DNA from: Bradyrhizobium nitroreducens
Lineage (GTDB): Bacteria; Pseudomonadota; Alphaproteobacteria; Rhizobiales; Xanthobacteraceae
NCBI RefSeq assembly: GCF_002776695.1
Contig: NZ_LFJC01000003.1
Span: 5,088,901 to 5,152,900, forward strand
Direction: 5' to 3'
DNA length: 64,000 nucleotides
Shown here: positions 45,536-56,092 of the stretch, one piece after another
How the letters are laid out: each line of letters opens with the position of its first letter
How positions within the stretch are numbered: the stretch's first letter is position 1
Program-made: the position numbers and the translations under genes
Notes under the pieces: generated by a model
Seen by the model: only the letters and a program-made list of their open reading frames with translations
Told to the model about the DNA's origin: nothing
The model's database searches: none

Positions 45536-46879
45536 CTATGCAGGAGGCGTGCCGTTGAGCCCGAGCACGTGGCCGGCGAGATAGAGCGAGCCTGATATCA
45601 GGATGCGCGGCGGGGTCTCGTAGGCGAGCTTCGCCAGGGCGCGCAGCGCGGCCTCGATGCCGGGCGCGATCTCGACGCGCATGCCGAGGCTGCGCGCAGC
45701 ATCCGCAAGGCGGTCGACCGGCATCGCGTTCTCCATGTCGGGAATCGGCACCGCGACGATGTGGCGGGTGAGGCCGGCGAAATTGGCGAGGAAGCCTTGC
45801 GCATCCTTGTTGGCCATCATGCCTGCGACGACGACCAGCGGCCGCGACACCCGCTCTTCGAGATCGCCGAGCGCGGCTGCGGCGACGCGGCCGCCCTCGG
45901 CATTGTGCCCGCCGTCGAGCCAGATTTCCGAACCTTGCGGACCCCAAGCGAGCAGCTCGCCCGAGGTGATGCGCTGCATCCGCGCCGGCCATTCGGCACC
46001 GACGATGCCGGCCTCGAACGCGGCGTGGCTCACCTTGAAATGCGGGATCGCGCGCAGCGTCGCGATGGCAAGGCCGGCATTGGCGAATTGGTGACGGCCG
46101 AACAGACGCGGCGCCGGAAGGTCCATCAGGCCGCGGTCGTCGGAATAGACGAGACGGCCACGCTCGACATTGACGTGCCAGCTCTCGTTCGCGGCAAACA
46201 GCGGCGCCCGCATGCGCCTGGCCTGTGCCTCGATGACGGCCATCGCCTCCGGCAATTGCTCGGCGCAAATCACGGACACACCGCGCTTGATGATCGCCGC
46301 CTTCTCGCCCGCGATCGACGCCAGCGTATCGCCGAGGAAATCCATGTGGTCCATGCTGACGGGCGTGATCACGCACGCCGCAGGCGCGTCGACCACATTG
46401 GTCGAATCGAGACGGCCGCCGAGGCCGACTTCGAGCAGCACCGCATCGGCCGGGTTCTGCGCGAACAAGAGAAAGGCCGCGGCGGTCTTCAACTCGAATA
46501 CCGTTGCCGGCTCTCCGGCATTGACGCGCTCGACCTCTTCCAACGCGGCGCGCAACTCGTCGTCGCCGACCAGCGCGCCGCCACCGACACGGCCGAGCCG
46601 GAAACATTCGTTGATGCGGACGAGATAGGGCGAAGTGTAGGCGTGCACGCGCAGGCCTGCGGCCTCCAGCGTCGCGCGCAGATAGGCGACTGTTGAGCCC
46701 TTGCCGTTGGTGCCGGCGACGTGGATCACCGGCGGCAGCTTGCGTTCGGGATGCCCGAGCCGTTCGAGCAGGCGGTGCATCCGCTCTAGGCCCAGATCGA
46801 TGCGTTTCTGATGCAGGGCCGACAGCCGCCCGATCAATTCGCCGAGCGGCGTCTTCGTGCTGTCAGGGGGTGCGTTCAC
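45536..46879 (-). CDS. folC: Bifunctional folylpolyglutamate synthase/dihydrofolate synthase
   Basis: FolC joins glutamate to dihydropteroate and extends the polyglutamate tail of folates. The 447-residue Mur-ligase-fold protein has the P-loop VAGTNGKGSTVAYLRATLE, the ADAVLLEVGLGGRLDSTNVV segment with the metal site, VSMDHMDFLGDT, and the C-terminal WLDGGHNAEGG. The start is GTG 46879, overlapping the accD stop (GTGA). The accD-folC pairing is widely conserved. Last gene of the trp/acc run. Confidence 0.96.
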   Translation of the reverse strand: MNAPPDSTKTPLGELIGRLSALHQKRIDLGLERMHRLLERLGHPERKLPPVIHVAGTNGKGSTVAYLRATLEAAGLRVHAYTSPYLVRINECFRLGRVGGGALVGDDELRAALEEVERVNAGEPATVFELKTAAAFLLFAQNPADAVLLEVGLGGRLDSTNVVDAPAACVITPVSMDHMDFLGDTLASIAGEKAAIIKRGVSVICAEQLPEAMAVIEAQARRMRAPLFAANESWHVNVERGRLVYSDDRGLMDLPAPRLFGRHQFANAGLAIATLRAIPHFKVSHAAFEAGIVGAEWPARMQRITSGELLAWGPQGSEIWLDGGHNAEGGRVAAAALGDLEERVSRPLVVVAGMMANKDAQGFLANFAGLTRHIVAVPIPDMENAMPVDRLADAARSLGMRVEIAPGIEAALRALAKLAYETPPRILISGSLYLAGHVLGLNGTPPA

Positions 46880-47817
46880 GCGTGGGGCGCAGCCGGCGCC
46901 GTCTCAGCGGCCGATACGATCTGCGCCGGGCTCGTGACGGCCTGCGTCGGCCTCGATGCGCCTTCCAGCGCCGGCGCCTTGGTCAGCAGGCGGCAGAGCC
47001 GCGCCAGGGTCGGACGCAGCTCGTGGCGATGCACGACCATGTCGACCATGCCGTGCTCCTTGAGATACTCGGCGCGCTGGAAGCCCTCGGGAAGCTTCTC
47101 GCGGATGGTCTGCTCGATCACGCGCGCGCCGGCAAAACCGATCAGCGCGCCGGGCTCGGCGATCTGCACGTCGCCCAGCATCGCGTAGGATGCGGTGACG
47201 CCGCCGGTGGTCGGATTGGTCAGCACGACGATGTAGGGCAGCTTTGCCTCGCGCAGCATCTGCACTGCGACCGTGGTGCGCGGCATCTGCATCAACGACA
47301 AAATGCCCTCCTGCATGCGCGCACCGCCGGAGGCGGCGAACACGATGAACGGCGACTTCTTCTCGACCGCGAGCTCCATTCCACGCACAATCGCCTCGCC
47401 CGCGGCCATGCCGAGCGAGCCGCCCATGAAGTCGAAATCCTGCACGGCCACGACGACGGCGGAGCCTTCGAGCTTGCCGTAGCCGACCTTGATCGCGTCG
47501 TTCAGATTGGTGCGCGCCCGCGCGTCCTTGATCCGATCGACGTATTTCTTCTCGTCGCGGAACTTGAGCGGGTCGGGCGTGACGTCGGGCAGCGCGACGT
47601 CGAACCAGGTCTCGTTGTCGAAGATCGACTTCAAGCGCGCCACCGCGCCCATGCGCATGTGGTAGTTCGAGCCGGGGATGACGAACTGGTTGGCCTCGAC
47701 GTCCTTGTAGAACACGAGCTGCCCGGAATCCGGACACTTGATCCACAGATTCTCCGGCGTCTCCCGCCGCAGCATGTTGCGGATCTTCGGCCGGACCACA
47801 TTGGTAAGCCAGTTCAT
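46876..47817 (-). CDS. accD: Acetyl-CoA carboxylase carboxyltransferase subunit beta
   Basis: AccD forms the carboxyltransferase of acetyl-CoA carboxylase with AccA, making malonyl-CoA. The 313-residue crotonase-fold protein has GSLGMAAGEAIVRGMELA, ASGGARMQEGILSLMQM and TNPTTGGVTASYAMLGD. The N-terminal zinc ribbon is degenerate: the four cysteine positions read C28, S31, I47 and S50 (LWIKCPDSGQ, VIPGSNYHM). I recall this pattern in other Rhizobiales. It lies downstream of trpA across a 172-bp gap with a palindrome. Confidence 0.96.
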   Translation of the reverse strand: MNWLTNVVRPKIRNMLRRETPENLWIKCPDSGQLVFYKDVEANQFVIPGSNYHMRMGAVARLKSIFDNETWFDVALPDVTPDPLKFRDEKKYVDRIKDARARTNLNDAIKVGYGKLEGSAVVVAVQDFDFMGGSLGMAAGEAIVRGMELAVEKKSPFIVFAASGGARMQEGILSLMQMPRTTVAVQMLREAKLPYIVVLTNPTTGGVTASYAMLGDVQIAEPGALIGFAGARVIEQTIREKLPEGFQRAEYLKEHGMVDMVVHRHELRPTLARLCRLLTKAPALEGASRPTQAVTSPAQIVSAAETAPAAPHA

Positions 47818-47911
47818 GGTTTGCTCCGATACGCGACCCCGCTTGGGACCGCCTGAAGGGATATATGGCGGCCGGGCCTTTGCCCGGCAAGCCGCCGCGT
47901 CACCCGCGTTA

Positions 47912-47960
47912 GAGCATGATCCGGAAAAGTGTGAAGCGGTTTTCCGACGAGATCATGCTC
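47912..47960. repeat. GAGCATGATCCGGAAAA palindrome
   Basis: GAGCATGATC (47912-47921) and GATCATGCTC (47951-47960) are perfect outer arms. Inside, CGGAAAAG and CGGTTTTCCG extend the pairing. I recognise this GCATGATC-CGGAAAA element as a frequent intergenic repeat in Rhizobiales. It lies between trpA and accD. Confidence 0.85.
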
Positions 47961-47989
47961 AAACTTAAAAGCCAAAGCGGAATTATGGC

Positions 47990-48822
47990 CTATTCGGCCG
48001 CTTGTTGCGCGCCCTTGACGCCCCGGGCCAGGGCCGCCGTCAACTCCGCGACGGCATTAACGGTCTTGGCGGTCGCCCGCCCGTCGGCGTCGAGGCTGTT
48101 CTTGAGCGCATCGACCAGCGCGGTGCCGACCACCGAACCATCGGCCTTCTCGGCAATGGCGCGCGCCGCCTCCGGCGTGCGGATGCCGAAACCGACGCAG
48201 ATCGGCAGCCTGGTATGCCGCTTGATGCGCGCGACGGCTTCGCCGACGGCATTGGCGTCCGCGGCCGCGGCACCGGTGATGCCGGCGATCGAGACGTAGT
48301 AGACAAAGCCTGACGTGTTCGCGAGCACCGCGGGCAGGCGCTTGTCGTCGGTGGTCGGGGTCGCCAGGCGAATGAAGTTCAGGCCGGCCTTCAGCGCGGG
48401 CAGGCAGAGCTCTTCGTCTTCCTCCGGCGGCAAATCGACGATGATCAGGCCGTCAACGCCTGATGTCTTGGCATCAGCCAGGAACTTGTCGACGCCGTAG
48501 ATGTAGATCGGATTGTAATACCCCATCAGCACCAGCGGCGTGATATTGTCCTCCTTTCGGAAGTCACGCACCAGTTCAAGCGTCTTCTTCAAGGTCATGC
48601 CGGCCTTGAGCGCGCGCAGACCGGCAGCCTGAATCGAGGGACCATCCGCCATCGGATCGGTGAAGGGAATGCCGAGTTCGACGACGTCGGCGCCTGCCTT
48701 GGGCAGCGCCTTGACGATATCGAGTGACGTCGTGAGATCGGGATCGCCGGCCATCACATAGGTCACGAAGGCCGCGCGGCCCTGCTTCTTCAGTTCGGCG
48801 AAACGGGTGTCGATGCGCGTGG

Positions 48823-48826
<4 letters not shown>
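47990..48826 (-). CDS. trpA: Tryptophan synthase alpha subunit
   Basis: TrpA cleaves indole-3-glycerol phosphate to indole, which passes to TrpB. The 278-residue TIM barrel has the catalytic Glu in ADVVELGIPFTDPMADGP and Asp in GLIIVDLPPEED; VGFGIRTPEAA and DGSVVGTALV form the phosphate site. The start is GTG 48826 (VTTRIDTRFAELKK), overlapping the trpB stop; a longer frame into trpB is open but is a shadow. The C-terminal tail is Ala/Gln-rich. Confidence 0.97.
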
Positions 48827-50033
<1,207 letters not shown>

Positions 50034-50037
<4 letters not shown>

Positions 50038-50693
50038 CGAACACTCAACTCTTGGCTGGCGCGCGCGGCGCGAATGAAGGCCTTGATCATCTCGGGGTCC
50101 TTCACGCCGGGGGCGCTCTCGACACCGGAGGACACGTCGACGCCACCCGCGCCGGTGACGCGGAGAGCCTCGGCGACGTTCTGCGCATGAAGGCCGCCCG
50201 AAACCATATACGGCAGCTTAAGCTCGAGGTTTCCGAGCAGGCGCCAGTCGAAGGGCGTACCGAGGCCGCCGGGCCGCGTCGCGTCTTTCGGTGCTCGAGC
50301 GTCGAACAGGATGCGGTCGGCGACCGCCGCGTAGCCAGGCAGCACGGCAAGATCTGCAGCAACCTCGACCGGGACCGCCTTCATCACCGGGCGGCCAAAC
50401 CGCTGCTTGATGTCGCGCAGCCGCGCGACGCTCTCCTTGCCGTGCAGCTGGAAAATGTCCGGCGACAGCGCGTCCATGATGTTGTCGAACGTCGCATCGT
50501 CGGCGTCGACGGTGAGCGCCACCTTGAGCGCGCGGCCCTTCACCTGGCGGCCGAGTTCACGCCCGAGCTCCAGGGACAGGTGCCGCGGCGAAGGCGGAAA
50601 GAACACGAACCCCACCATGTCGGCGCCGGCGTCGAGCGCTACTTCAAGCGTCTCGCGTGTGGACAGGCCGCAGATTTTGACGAGCAGGGACAT
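50034..50693 (-). CDS. trpF: Phosphoribosylanthranilate isomerase
   Basis: TrpF isomerises phosphoribosylanthranilate to CdRP in tryptophan synthesis. The 219-residue TIM barrel starts SLLVKICGLSTRETLEVAL with the catalytic Cys in KICG; the acid residue lies in RILFDARAPK and the phosphate site in VSGGLHAQNVAEAL, VDVSSGVESAPGVKD. ATG 50693 is standard. First gene of the trp unit; lapA lies 65 bp upstream. Confidence 0.97.
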
Positions 50694-50758
50694 GGTCTCA
50701 AAGCAAATGGAGGCCGCGAGCCGCGGCCGGAAAACAGGGCTTTCGGTCGGGGCCGCTT

Positions 50759-51151
50759 CTACAACGTCGCGCGCTGCTTGTCTCGCCCGACAGGCCCGTA
50801 AAGCCCGATCCCGGAAGAAACGGGAAGTCGCTGGGGCTCGGGCCTTGCCGCGGCTGCCTGGGCCCGTAGATCGGCCAGTTCGCCCCTCGCAGCCCGCGCA
50901 TCGGCCTCATGCCGGCGCGCGGCGCGCCGCCAATGCCGCTGGCCGAACCAGACGGCACAGCCACCCGCCACGACGCCCAGCGCCGCCACCAGGATCAGCA
51001 GCAGGAACAGCGGCATGGTGACCGAGAACGAGGGGTCGTCCGAAATGAAGGGGTCGAAGGAGACCGTGACGAAATGCCGGTTCGCCACGGCAAAGGCGAC
51101 TAGGACCAGGCCCAGCGGAATCAAGATCAGCGCGGTCAGGAACTTTCGCAT
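50759..51151 (-). CDS. LapA-domain (DUF1049) inner-membrane protein
   Basis: A 130-residue membrane protein. Two spans are visible, FLTALILIPLGLVLVAFAVA near the N terminus and LFLLLILVAALGVVAGGCAV, separated by a short loop with VTVSFDPF. A charged, coiled-coil-prone C-terminal region follows (HEADARAARGELADLRAQ). This is the pattern of LapA/DUF1049, which in E. coli works with LapB in LPS assembly. ATG 51151 (MRKFLTAL) is preferred over 51187. It sits between ihfB and trpF; E. coli lapA lies near ihfB too. Confidence 0.85.
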   Translation of the reverse strand: MRKFLTALILIPLGLVLVAFAVANRHFVTVSFDPFISDDPSFSVTMPLFLLLILVAALGVVAGGCAVWFGQRHWRRAARRHEADARAARGELADLRAQAAAARPEPQRLPVSSGIGLYGPVGRDKQRATL

Positions 51152-51222
51152 CTCGCTTCGTCCGCCTTGAGTCAAGCTTCCGGCCACATCGCGCGCGACC
51201 GCGGGAAACCCTGACGCCGGCC

Positions 51223-51528
51223 TTAGTCGGCCGCGCCGGGATCCGGATGGTCGCGGTTCAGCCGCTCGCGCATTTCCTTGCCGGTCTTGAAGAACGGAAC
51301 GCTCTTCTGATCGACAGGCACATGGGCGCCGGTGCGCGGATTCCGCCCGGCGCGTGCGGGGCGATGCTTGACCGAGAAGGCACCGAAGCCGCGCAACTCG
51401 ACGCGATCACCGCGCGCGAGAGCCGCTACGATCTCTTCGAGAATCGCATTCACAATGTTCTCGACATCCCGCTGGTACAGATGCGGGTTGTGCTCGGCGA
51501 TACGCTGAACAAGTTCGGATTTGATCAT
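51223..51528 (-). CDS. ihfB: Integration host factor beta subunit
   Basis: IHF-beta, a 101-residue HU-family DNA-bending protein acting as a heterodimer with IhfA. It starts MIKSELVQRIAEHNPHLYQRDVENIV and has the DNA-gripping arm with RNPRTGAHVPV around the conserved proline. The rpsA-ihfB neighbourhood is conserved, here with sppA between them. Normal length. Confidence 0.97.
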   Translation of the reverse strand: MIKSELVQRIAEHNPHLYQRDVENIVNAILEEIVAALARGDRVELRGFGAFSVKHRPARAGRNPRTGAHVPVDQKSVPFFKTGKEMRERLNRDHPDPGAAD

Positions 51529-51700
51529 CGAGAGATAGGACCCGGGAGCGTGCGGATGACCATTTCCGTGAAAATACCGTGATCTGTCAAGACGCTAAAT
51601 CAAGGTTGAGCGTCGTGAAAATACGTGACAAATGCCGAAAAAGCGGGCTGGCCGAGCACGCGCCAGACGAGAAAAACCTCTGGAACTCGCCCGTCTCCGG

Positions 51701-52681
51701 TCAGTTTGACGCAGCCGGCTGCCACAGCGCCAGCATTCCATCCATTCCGAGCCGATCGACTGCCTGCGCGACACCGGTTTGCCCAATTTGATGCGCAATC
51801 GAGCCCAAACCCAGCGCTTCCAGCGTGACGGCAGCGGCCGTCTTGAGGAACGGCAGATCGCCAAAACGCGGCTGGAGCTTGTAGTCGCGCACGGAAAGCC
51901 CCTTCTTGACGCCCTTATGCTCGACCAGCCAGGTCACTGCCGTCTTCTCGTCGCCGAGCTGATCGATCAGCTTGAGATCGATCGCCTGGCGTCCGGTGAA
52001 GACACGGCCGTCGGCAACTTTTTCGAGCTGCGTGTCATCCATGCCACGCCGATCCTTCACCAGGCCTTTGAACCAGGCGTAGGAATCCTTCACCAGCGCA
52101 TCGAGGGCGGCCCGTGCTTCGGGACTGGTGGGCTCGAAACCGTTGGGCGCGGCCTTCAGCGGCGACGACTTTACCTCCTCGACCTTGACGCCGACGGTCT
52201 TCAGCAGCTCGGAGACGTTGGGATATTGGAACAGCACGCCGATCGAGCCGACCAGCGAGCTCTGCTGGGCGATGATGTGGTCGCTGGCAATCGCGGTGAT
52301 GTAGCCGCCGGAGGCAGCCAGACCCTCGACCACGACGACGAGCGGCTTCTTCGCTTTCAGCCGGACGAGCGAGTCGTAGAGCTGCTCGGAGCCGGCAGTG
52401 GTGCCGCCCGGCGAGTTGATGTGGACGATGACCGCGGCGGCCTGCGAATTCTCCAGCCGCTCCAGCGCCTGCGTGCGATCGGAATCGCTGCGGATCAATC
52501 CCTCGATATGAACCCGCGCGATCGAGCCGGCGGATGCAAAAGTGCCGCGCGCACCGGGCGTCGCAATCAGCGCAAAGCCTGCAATCGCCGCGATCAAGAT
52601 CAGCGCAGCCATGACGCGCCAGAACGTCAGCTTGCGACGGATCCGGCGGCGATCAACGATGATGTCCGAATCGAGCGACAT
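51701..52681 (-). CDS. sppA: Signal peptide peptidase SppA
   Basis: SppA is an S49 membrane protease that degrades cleaved signal peptides. The 326-residue short form has one N-terminal membrane span (VMAALILIAAIAGFALIA). The serine nucleophile is S124 in GLAASGGYITA and the general-base lysine is K176 in KSSPLKAAP; IHINSPGGTTAGS and LVGSIGVLFQ are family segments. It lies between rpsA and ihfB on the same strand. Confidence 0.93.
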   Translation of the reverse strand: MSLDSDIIVDRRRIRRKLTFWRVMAALILIAAIAGFALIATPGARGTFASAGSIARVHIEGLIRSDSDRTQALERLENSQAAAVIVHINSPGGTTAGSEQLYDSLVRLKAKKPLVVVVEGLAASGGYITAIASDHIIAQQSSLVGSIGVLFQYPNVSELLKTVGVKVEEVKSSPLKAAPNGFEPTSPEARAALDALVKDSYAWFKGLVKDRRGMDDTQLEKVADGRVFTGRQAIDLKLIDQLGDEKTAVTWLVEHKGVKKGLSVRDYKLQPRFGDLPFLKTAAAVTLEALGLGSIAHQIGQTGVAQAVDRLGMDGMLALWQPAASN

Positions 52682-52814
52682 CGGAATATCTCCAAATGTA
52701 AGGCAGGACGCGTTGTGCCGTCACGGCGTGACCAACGGCTTATCTGGATACATCAATTGCGGCGCAATTTGAAGAAAACAAGGCCCGTCGGGTGCAGGCT
52801 CAGACGTCGCCACA

Positions 52815-52960
52815 CATCTCAGTCGTCATCCCCGCGAACGCGGGGATCCATAGCCACAGGCAGGCGTGTGAGGCGAGACGCCCACTCCTGGTTTTCGCCA
52901 AACTACGTCCTGTGGGTATGGGCCCCGGATCATCGCTCCGCTCCCGACAATGCTGCGCAT
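52815..52960. repeat. GTCATCCCCGCG repeat region between rpsA and sppA
   Basis: The 384-bp gap 52682-53065 starts with sppA promoter sequence, then holds GTCATCCCCGCGAACGCGGGGAT (hairpin 52828-52847) and about 110 bp of non-coding sequence containing CCCACTCCTGG and ACGTCCTGTGGGT. The CATCCCCGCGAACGCGGGG motif is a common proteobacterial intergenic repeat. The rpsA terminator closes the gap. Confidence 0.6.
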
Positions 52961-53013
52961 TGTCATGAGTTTCGCCTGTCCGGGGCAACAGCGGAGTTTC
53001 GAGACGGCACACA

Positions 53014-53042
53014 CAAAAAAGCCCCGGCTCGCGCCGGGGCTT
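53014..53042 (-). terminator. Rho-independent terminator after rpsA
   Basis: Read on the minus strand: AAGCCCCGGC, loop GCGA, GCCGGGGCTT, then TTTT. The stem is a perfect 10 bp with a GNRA tetraloop, starting about 23 bp after the rpsA stop. Confidence 0.92.
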
Positions 53043-53065
53043 CGATGTCAGCGAAATGCTTTCGC

Positions 53066-54772
53066 TTACTTGCTGTCGCGGTTCTTGAGCGCGGTGCCCA
53101 GGATGTCGCCGAGGGTCGCACCCGAATCGGAGGAGCCGTACTGCGCGATGGCTTCCTTTTCTTCGGCGACTTCAAGCGCCTTGATCGACACCTGGACCTT
53201 GCGGGCCTTCTTGTCGAACTGGATCACGCGGGCATCGACCTTCTCGCCGACGGCGAAGCGCTCGGCGCGCTGGTCGTTGCGGTCACGGGCGAGCTCGGAG
53301 CGCTTGATGAAGGTCGAGAAGTCGGTACCGGTGATCTTCACCTCGATACCGCTCTCCTTCACTTCGAGCACTTCGCAGGTCACGACCGCGCCCTTCTTGA
53401 CATCGCCCGGCTCGGCGAAGGGGTCGCCTTCGAGCTGCTTGATGCCGAGCGAGATGCGCTCCTTCTCGACGTCCACATCGAGCACCACGGCCTTCACCAT
53501 GTCGCCCTTCTTGTAGTTATCGATCACCTGCTCGCCCGGAAGCTTCCAGTCGAGGTCGGACAGATGGACCATGCCGTCGACGTCGCCCTCGAGGCCCAGG
53601 AACAGACCGAACTCGGTCTTGTTCTTGACTTCGCCCTCGACCACCGAACCGGTCGGGTGACCTTCGACGAAGACCTCCCAGGGGTTGCGCATGGTCTGCT
53701 TGAGGCCGAGCGAGATGCGGCGCTTGACGGAATCGACTTCCAGCACCTGCACGTCGACTTCCTGCGAGGTCGAAACGATCTTGCCGGGGTGCATGTTCTT
53801 CTTGGTCCACGACATCTCGGAGACGTGGATCAGGCCTTCGATGCCCGGCTCGAGCTCGACGAACGCACCGTAGTCGGTGATGTTGGTGACGCGGCCGGTG
53901 AAGCGGGCACCCAGCGGGTACTTGGCTTCGATGCCCTGCCACGGATCGTCCAGCAGCTGCTTCATGCCCAGCGAGATGCGGTGCGTCTCGTGGTTGATCT
54001 TGATGATCTTGACCTTCACGGTCTGGCCGATCGAGAGCACCTCGGTCGGGTGGTTGACGCGGCGCCACGCGATGTCGGTGACGTGCAGCAGACCGTCGAT
54101 GCCGCCGAGGTCGACGAACGCACCGTAATCGGTGATGTTCTTGACCACGCCGTCGATGACCTGACCCTCTTCGAGGTTCTGCACCAGCTCCTGGCGCTGC
54201 TCGGCGCGGGTCTCTTCGAGAACCGTGCGGCGCGACACCACGATGTTGCCGCGGCGGCGGTCCATCTTGAGGATCTGGAACGGCTGCGAGTTGTTCATCA
54301 GCGGCGCAACGTCGCGGATCGGACGGATGTCGACCTGCGAGCGCGGCAGGAAGGCCACGGCACCGTCGAGGTCGACGGTGAAGCCGCCCTTGACCTGGTT
54401 GAAGATGACGCCGTTGACCTTCTCGTTGTTCTGGAACGCCTTCTCGAGCTTGCCCCAGCTCTCTTCGCGGCGCGCCTTGTCGCGCGACAGCACGGCTTCG
54501 CCGAGGGCGTTCTCGATGCGATCGAGGAACACTTCAACCTCGTCGCCGACTTTCAGTTCACTGTCACGGCCGGGGCCGGAAAATTCGCGCAGGGCGACGC
54601 GGCCCTCGGTCTTCAGGCCGACGTCGATGACGGCCATGTCCTTTTCAATTGCAACCACCTTGCCCTTGACGACGGAGCTTTCCTGCAGGTTGCCACCTGC
54701 GAAGGACTCGTCGAGCATCGCGGCGAAATCGTCGCGCGACGGGCTATAGGTATCAGCAGAAGTCGAAGCCAT
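53066..54772 (-). CDS. rpsA: 30S ribosomal protein S1
   Basis: S1 binds mRNA and is needed for initiation on most transcripts. The 568-residue protein holds six S1 (OB-fold) repeats; the last four show the typical GxVTNITDYGAFVELxxGIEGLIHVSEMSW pattern in parts. I chose ATG 54772 (MASTSADTYSPSRDDF); an upstream in-frame ATG at 54922 lies in the structured leader and gives a non-family N terminus. It is between cmk and sppA, as cmk-rpsA is conserved across proteobacteria. Confidence 0.98.
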   Translation of the reverse strand: MASTSADTYSPSRDDFAAMLDESFAGGNLQESSVVKGKVVAIEKDMAVIDVGLKTEGRVALREFSGPGRDSELKVGDEVEVFLDRIENALGEAVLSRDKARREESWGKLEKAFQNNEKVNGVIFNQVKGGFTVDLDGAVAFLPRSQVDIRPIRDVAPLMNNSQPFQILKMDRRRGNIVVSRRTVLEETRAEQRQELVQNLEEGQVIDGVVKNITDYGAFVDLGGIDGLLHVTDIAWRRVNHPTEVLSIGQTVKVKIIKINHETHRISLGMKQLLDDPWQGIEAKYPLGARFTGRVTNITDYGAFVELEPGIEGLIHVSEMSWTKKNMHPGKIVSTSQEVDVQVLEVDSVKRRISLGLKQTMRNPWEVFVEGHPTGSVVEGEVKNKTEFGLFLGLEGDVDGMVHLSDLDWKLPGEQVIDNYKKGDMVKAVVLDVDVEKERISLGIKQLEGDPFAEPGDVKKGAVVTCEVLEVKESGIEVKITGTDFSTFIKRSELARDRNDQRAERFAVGEKVDARVIQFDKKARKVQVSIKALEVAEEKEAIAQYGSSDSGATLGDILGTALKNRDSK

Positions 54773-54856
54773 TTGTTCTCCAGTTGCGGATGTCTTGCCG
54801 GCCGTTGGGGTTTTGGGCGTATCGGCCGTGCAGTGTCGGAAGGTCCACAAAACCTT

Positions 54857-54920
54857 CGAGCGACCGCTCGTTGCCCCGGTCGAAAGACCGGAACAGCGGA
54901 AGCGGGCCGGCTGGGCCCGC
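54857..54920 (-). promoter_or_regulatory. Structured rpsA leader
   Basis: The 268-bp gap between cmk and rpsA contains three hairpins 85-150 bp before the start: CGAGCG/CGCTCG (54857-54870), CCGGTC-GAAA-GACCGG (54876-54891) and GCGGGCC/GGCCCGC (54902-54920). S1 represses its own translation through a structured leader in E. coli. The hairpins are seen; the regulatory role is inference. Confidence 0.45.
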
Positions 54921-55040
54921 ACGTTCGATACGTGGAAATCTTTATGTCCGGAACCTGGATCGCGCCGGTCCCGAAACGGGGACCTGACGTATCGACCTCA
55001 AAGAGCGGGAGCGGGCGCTTCCTCCAATGACGTCTACGGC

Positions 55041-55679
55041 TTAACCCCGCGGACGGCCCGCTCGGACGGCCTCGATAATGTCGATGGCGGCCCGGACGCC
55101 GCCTTCTATATCCAGTTGGGAGTTATCTAGCAAGTAAGCATCCGGGGCGGGTTTCAAGGGGGCAATCGGCCGGTTTTTGTCACGTTCGTCGCGCTGGATG
55201 ATGTCGGCGAGCACGGCCGCCTCGTCCGCCTCCTCACCCCTCGCCTTGGCCTCCATGGTCCGGCGGCGCGCCCGGACTCTTGGATCGGCGACGACGAAGA
55301 TCTTCACGTCGGCATGCGGGCAGATCACGGTTCCAATGTCCCGGCCGTCCAGCACCGCCCCGGGGGGATCGGCGGCGAACTGCCGCTGGAAATTGAGCAG
55401 GACTTCGCGAACCCGAGGGATCGCGGAAACGATCGAGGCGCCCTCGCCGGCCAACTGGGTCTTCAGAGCGGGATTACCGAACTTTTCCGGATCCAGCTCC
55501 AGGGCGGCCTGCACTGCCGCTTCCTCGTCCCGGAGATCGTGACCGGACTGCATCAGGGCATAAGCCACCGCGCGGTAAATCACACCGGTATCGAGATGAC
55601 GATAGCCGTAATGGTGCGCGAGACGCTTGCCGAGCGTCCCCTTGCCCGAGGCCGCGGGCCCGTCGATGGCGATGATCAT
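55041..55679 (-). CDS. cmk: Cytidylate kinase
   Basis: Cmk phosphorylates CMP and dCMP. The 212-residue P-loop kinase starts MIIAIDGPAASGKGTLGKRLA, has YRHLDTGVIYRAVAYAL, the VLDGRDIGTVICPHADVKIFV segment and the lid arginines in RRRTMEAKARG. ATG 55679 is firm. It starts 5 bp after the small partner gene of the nucleotidyltransferase module. Confidence 0.97.
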   Translation of the reverse strand: MIIAIDGPAASGKGTLGKRLAHHYGYRHLDTGVIYRAVAYALMQSGHDLRDEEAAVQAALELDPEKFGNPALKTQLAGEGASIVSAIPRVREVLLNFQRQFAADPPGAVLDGRDIGTVICPHADVKIFVVADPRVRARRRTMEAKARGEEADEAAVLADIIQRDERDKNRPIAPLKPAPDAYLLDNSQLDIEGGVRAAIDIIEAVRAGRPRG

Positions 55680-55684
55680 GTCAC

Positions 55685-56092
55685 TCAAACCTTGGCTGTC
55701 TGCGGTCCGCGCGCACGTCGCAATGGCCGCTCTTCGGTAAAAATATTGCGCGACGCGAACTCCGCAGGGCTCGCAAAAGTAAGATATTCGCGCATTGCGT
55801 CGGACGGAGACGACGCGGTGAACCATGGCTCGGCGAGCCGTCGGGCCGGATCGCAGACCCAGGCCGGCACCCGGCCAAGACGACGTTGTTTTGCCAGGTA
55901 TTCGGCGATGGCACCGACGAGAGCGTCGAGCCGTTCGTTCTGCGTCAGCGCCGGCTCCTCCTCGATCGTCTCGTATTGGGCAACGCTCGTCGCGGCCAGA
56001 TCGAATCTATCGATGAATTCAGCCAACGTCGCGTCCTGCGGCGCGCCGGCGCGAATGCGGTCGACGGCTTCAGCGAGGGTATTTGGGCGCAT
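55685..56092 (-). CDS. Small protein of unknown function, partner of the nucleotidyltransferase
   Basis: A 135-residue soluble protein I do not recognise. The first half is helical and acidic (TLAEAVDRIRAGAPQ, LTQNERLDALVGAIAEYL). The second half carries aromatic and arginine residues with a pattern that looks conserved (RRLAEPWF, SPAEFASRNIFTEERPLRRA). No HTH is evident. It overlaps the nucleotidyltransferase by 23 bp and ends 5 bp before cmk, so it is made from the aroA-cmk transcript. An antitoxin or adaptor role is possible but is inference. Confidence 0.7.
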   Translation of the reverse strand: MRPNTLAEAVDRIRAGAPQDATLAEFIDRFDLAATSVAQYETIEEEPALTQNERLDALVGAIAEYLAKQRRLGRVPAWVCDPARRLAEPWFTASSPSDAMREYLTFASPAEFASRNIFTEERPLRRARGPQTAKV

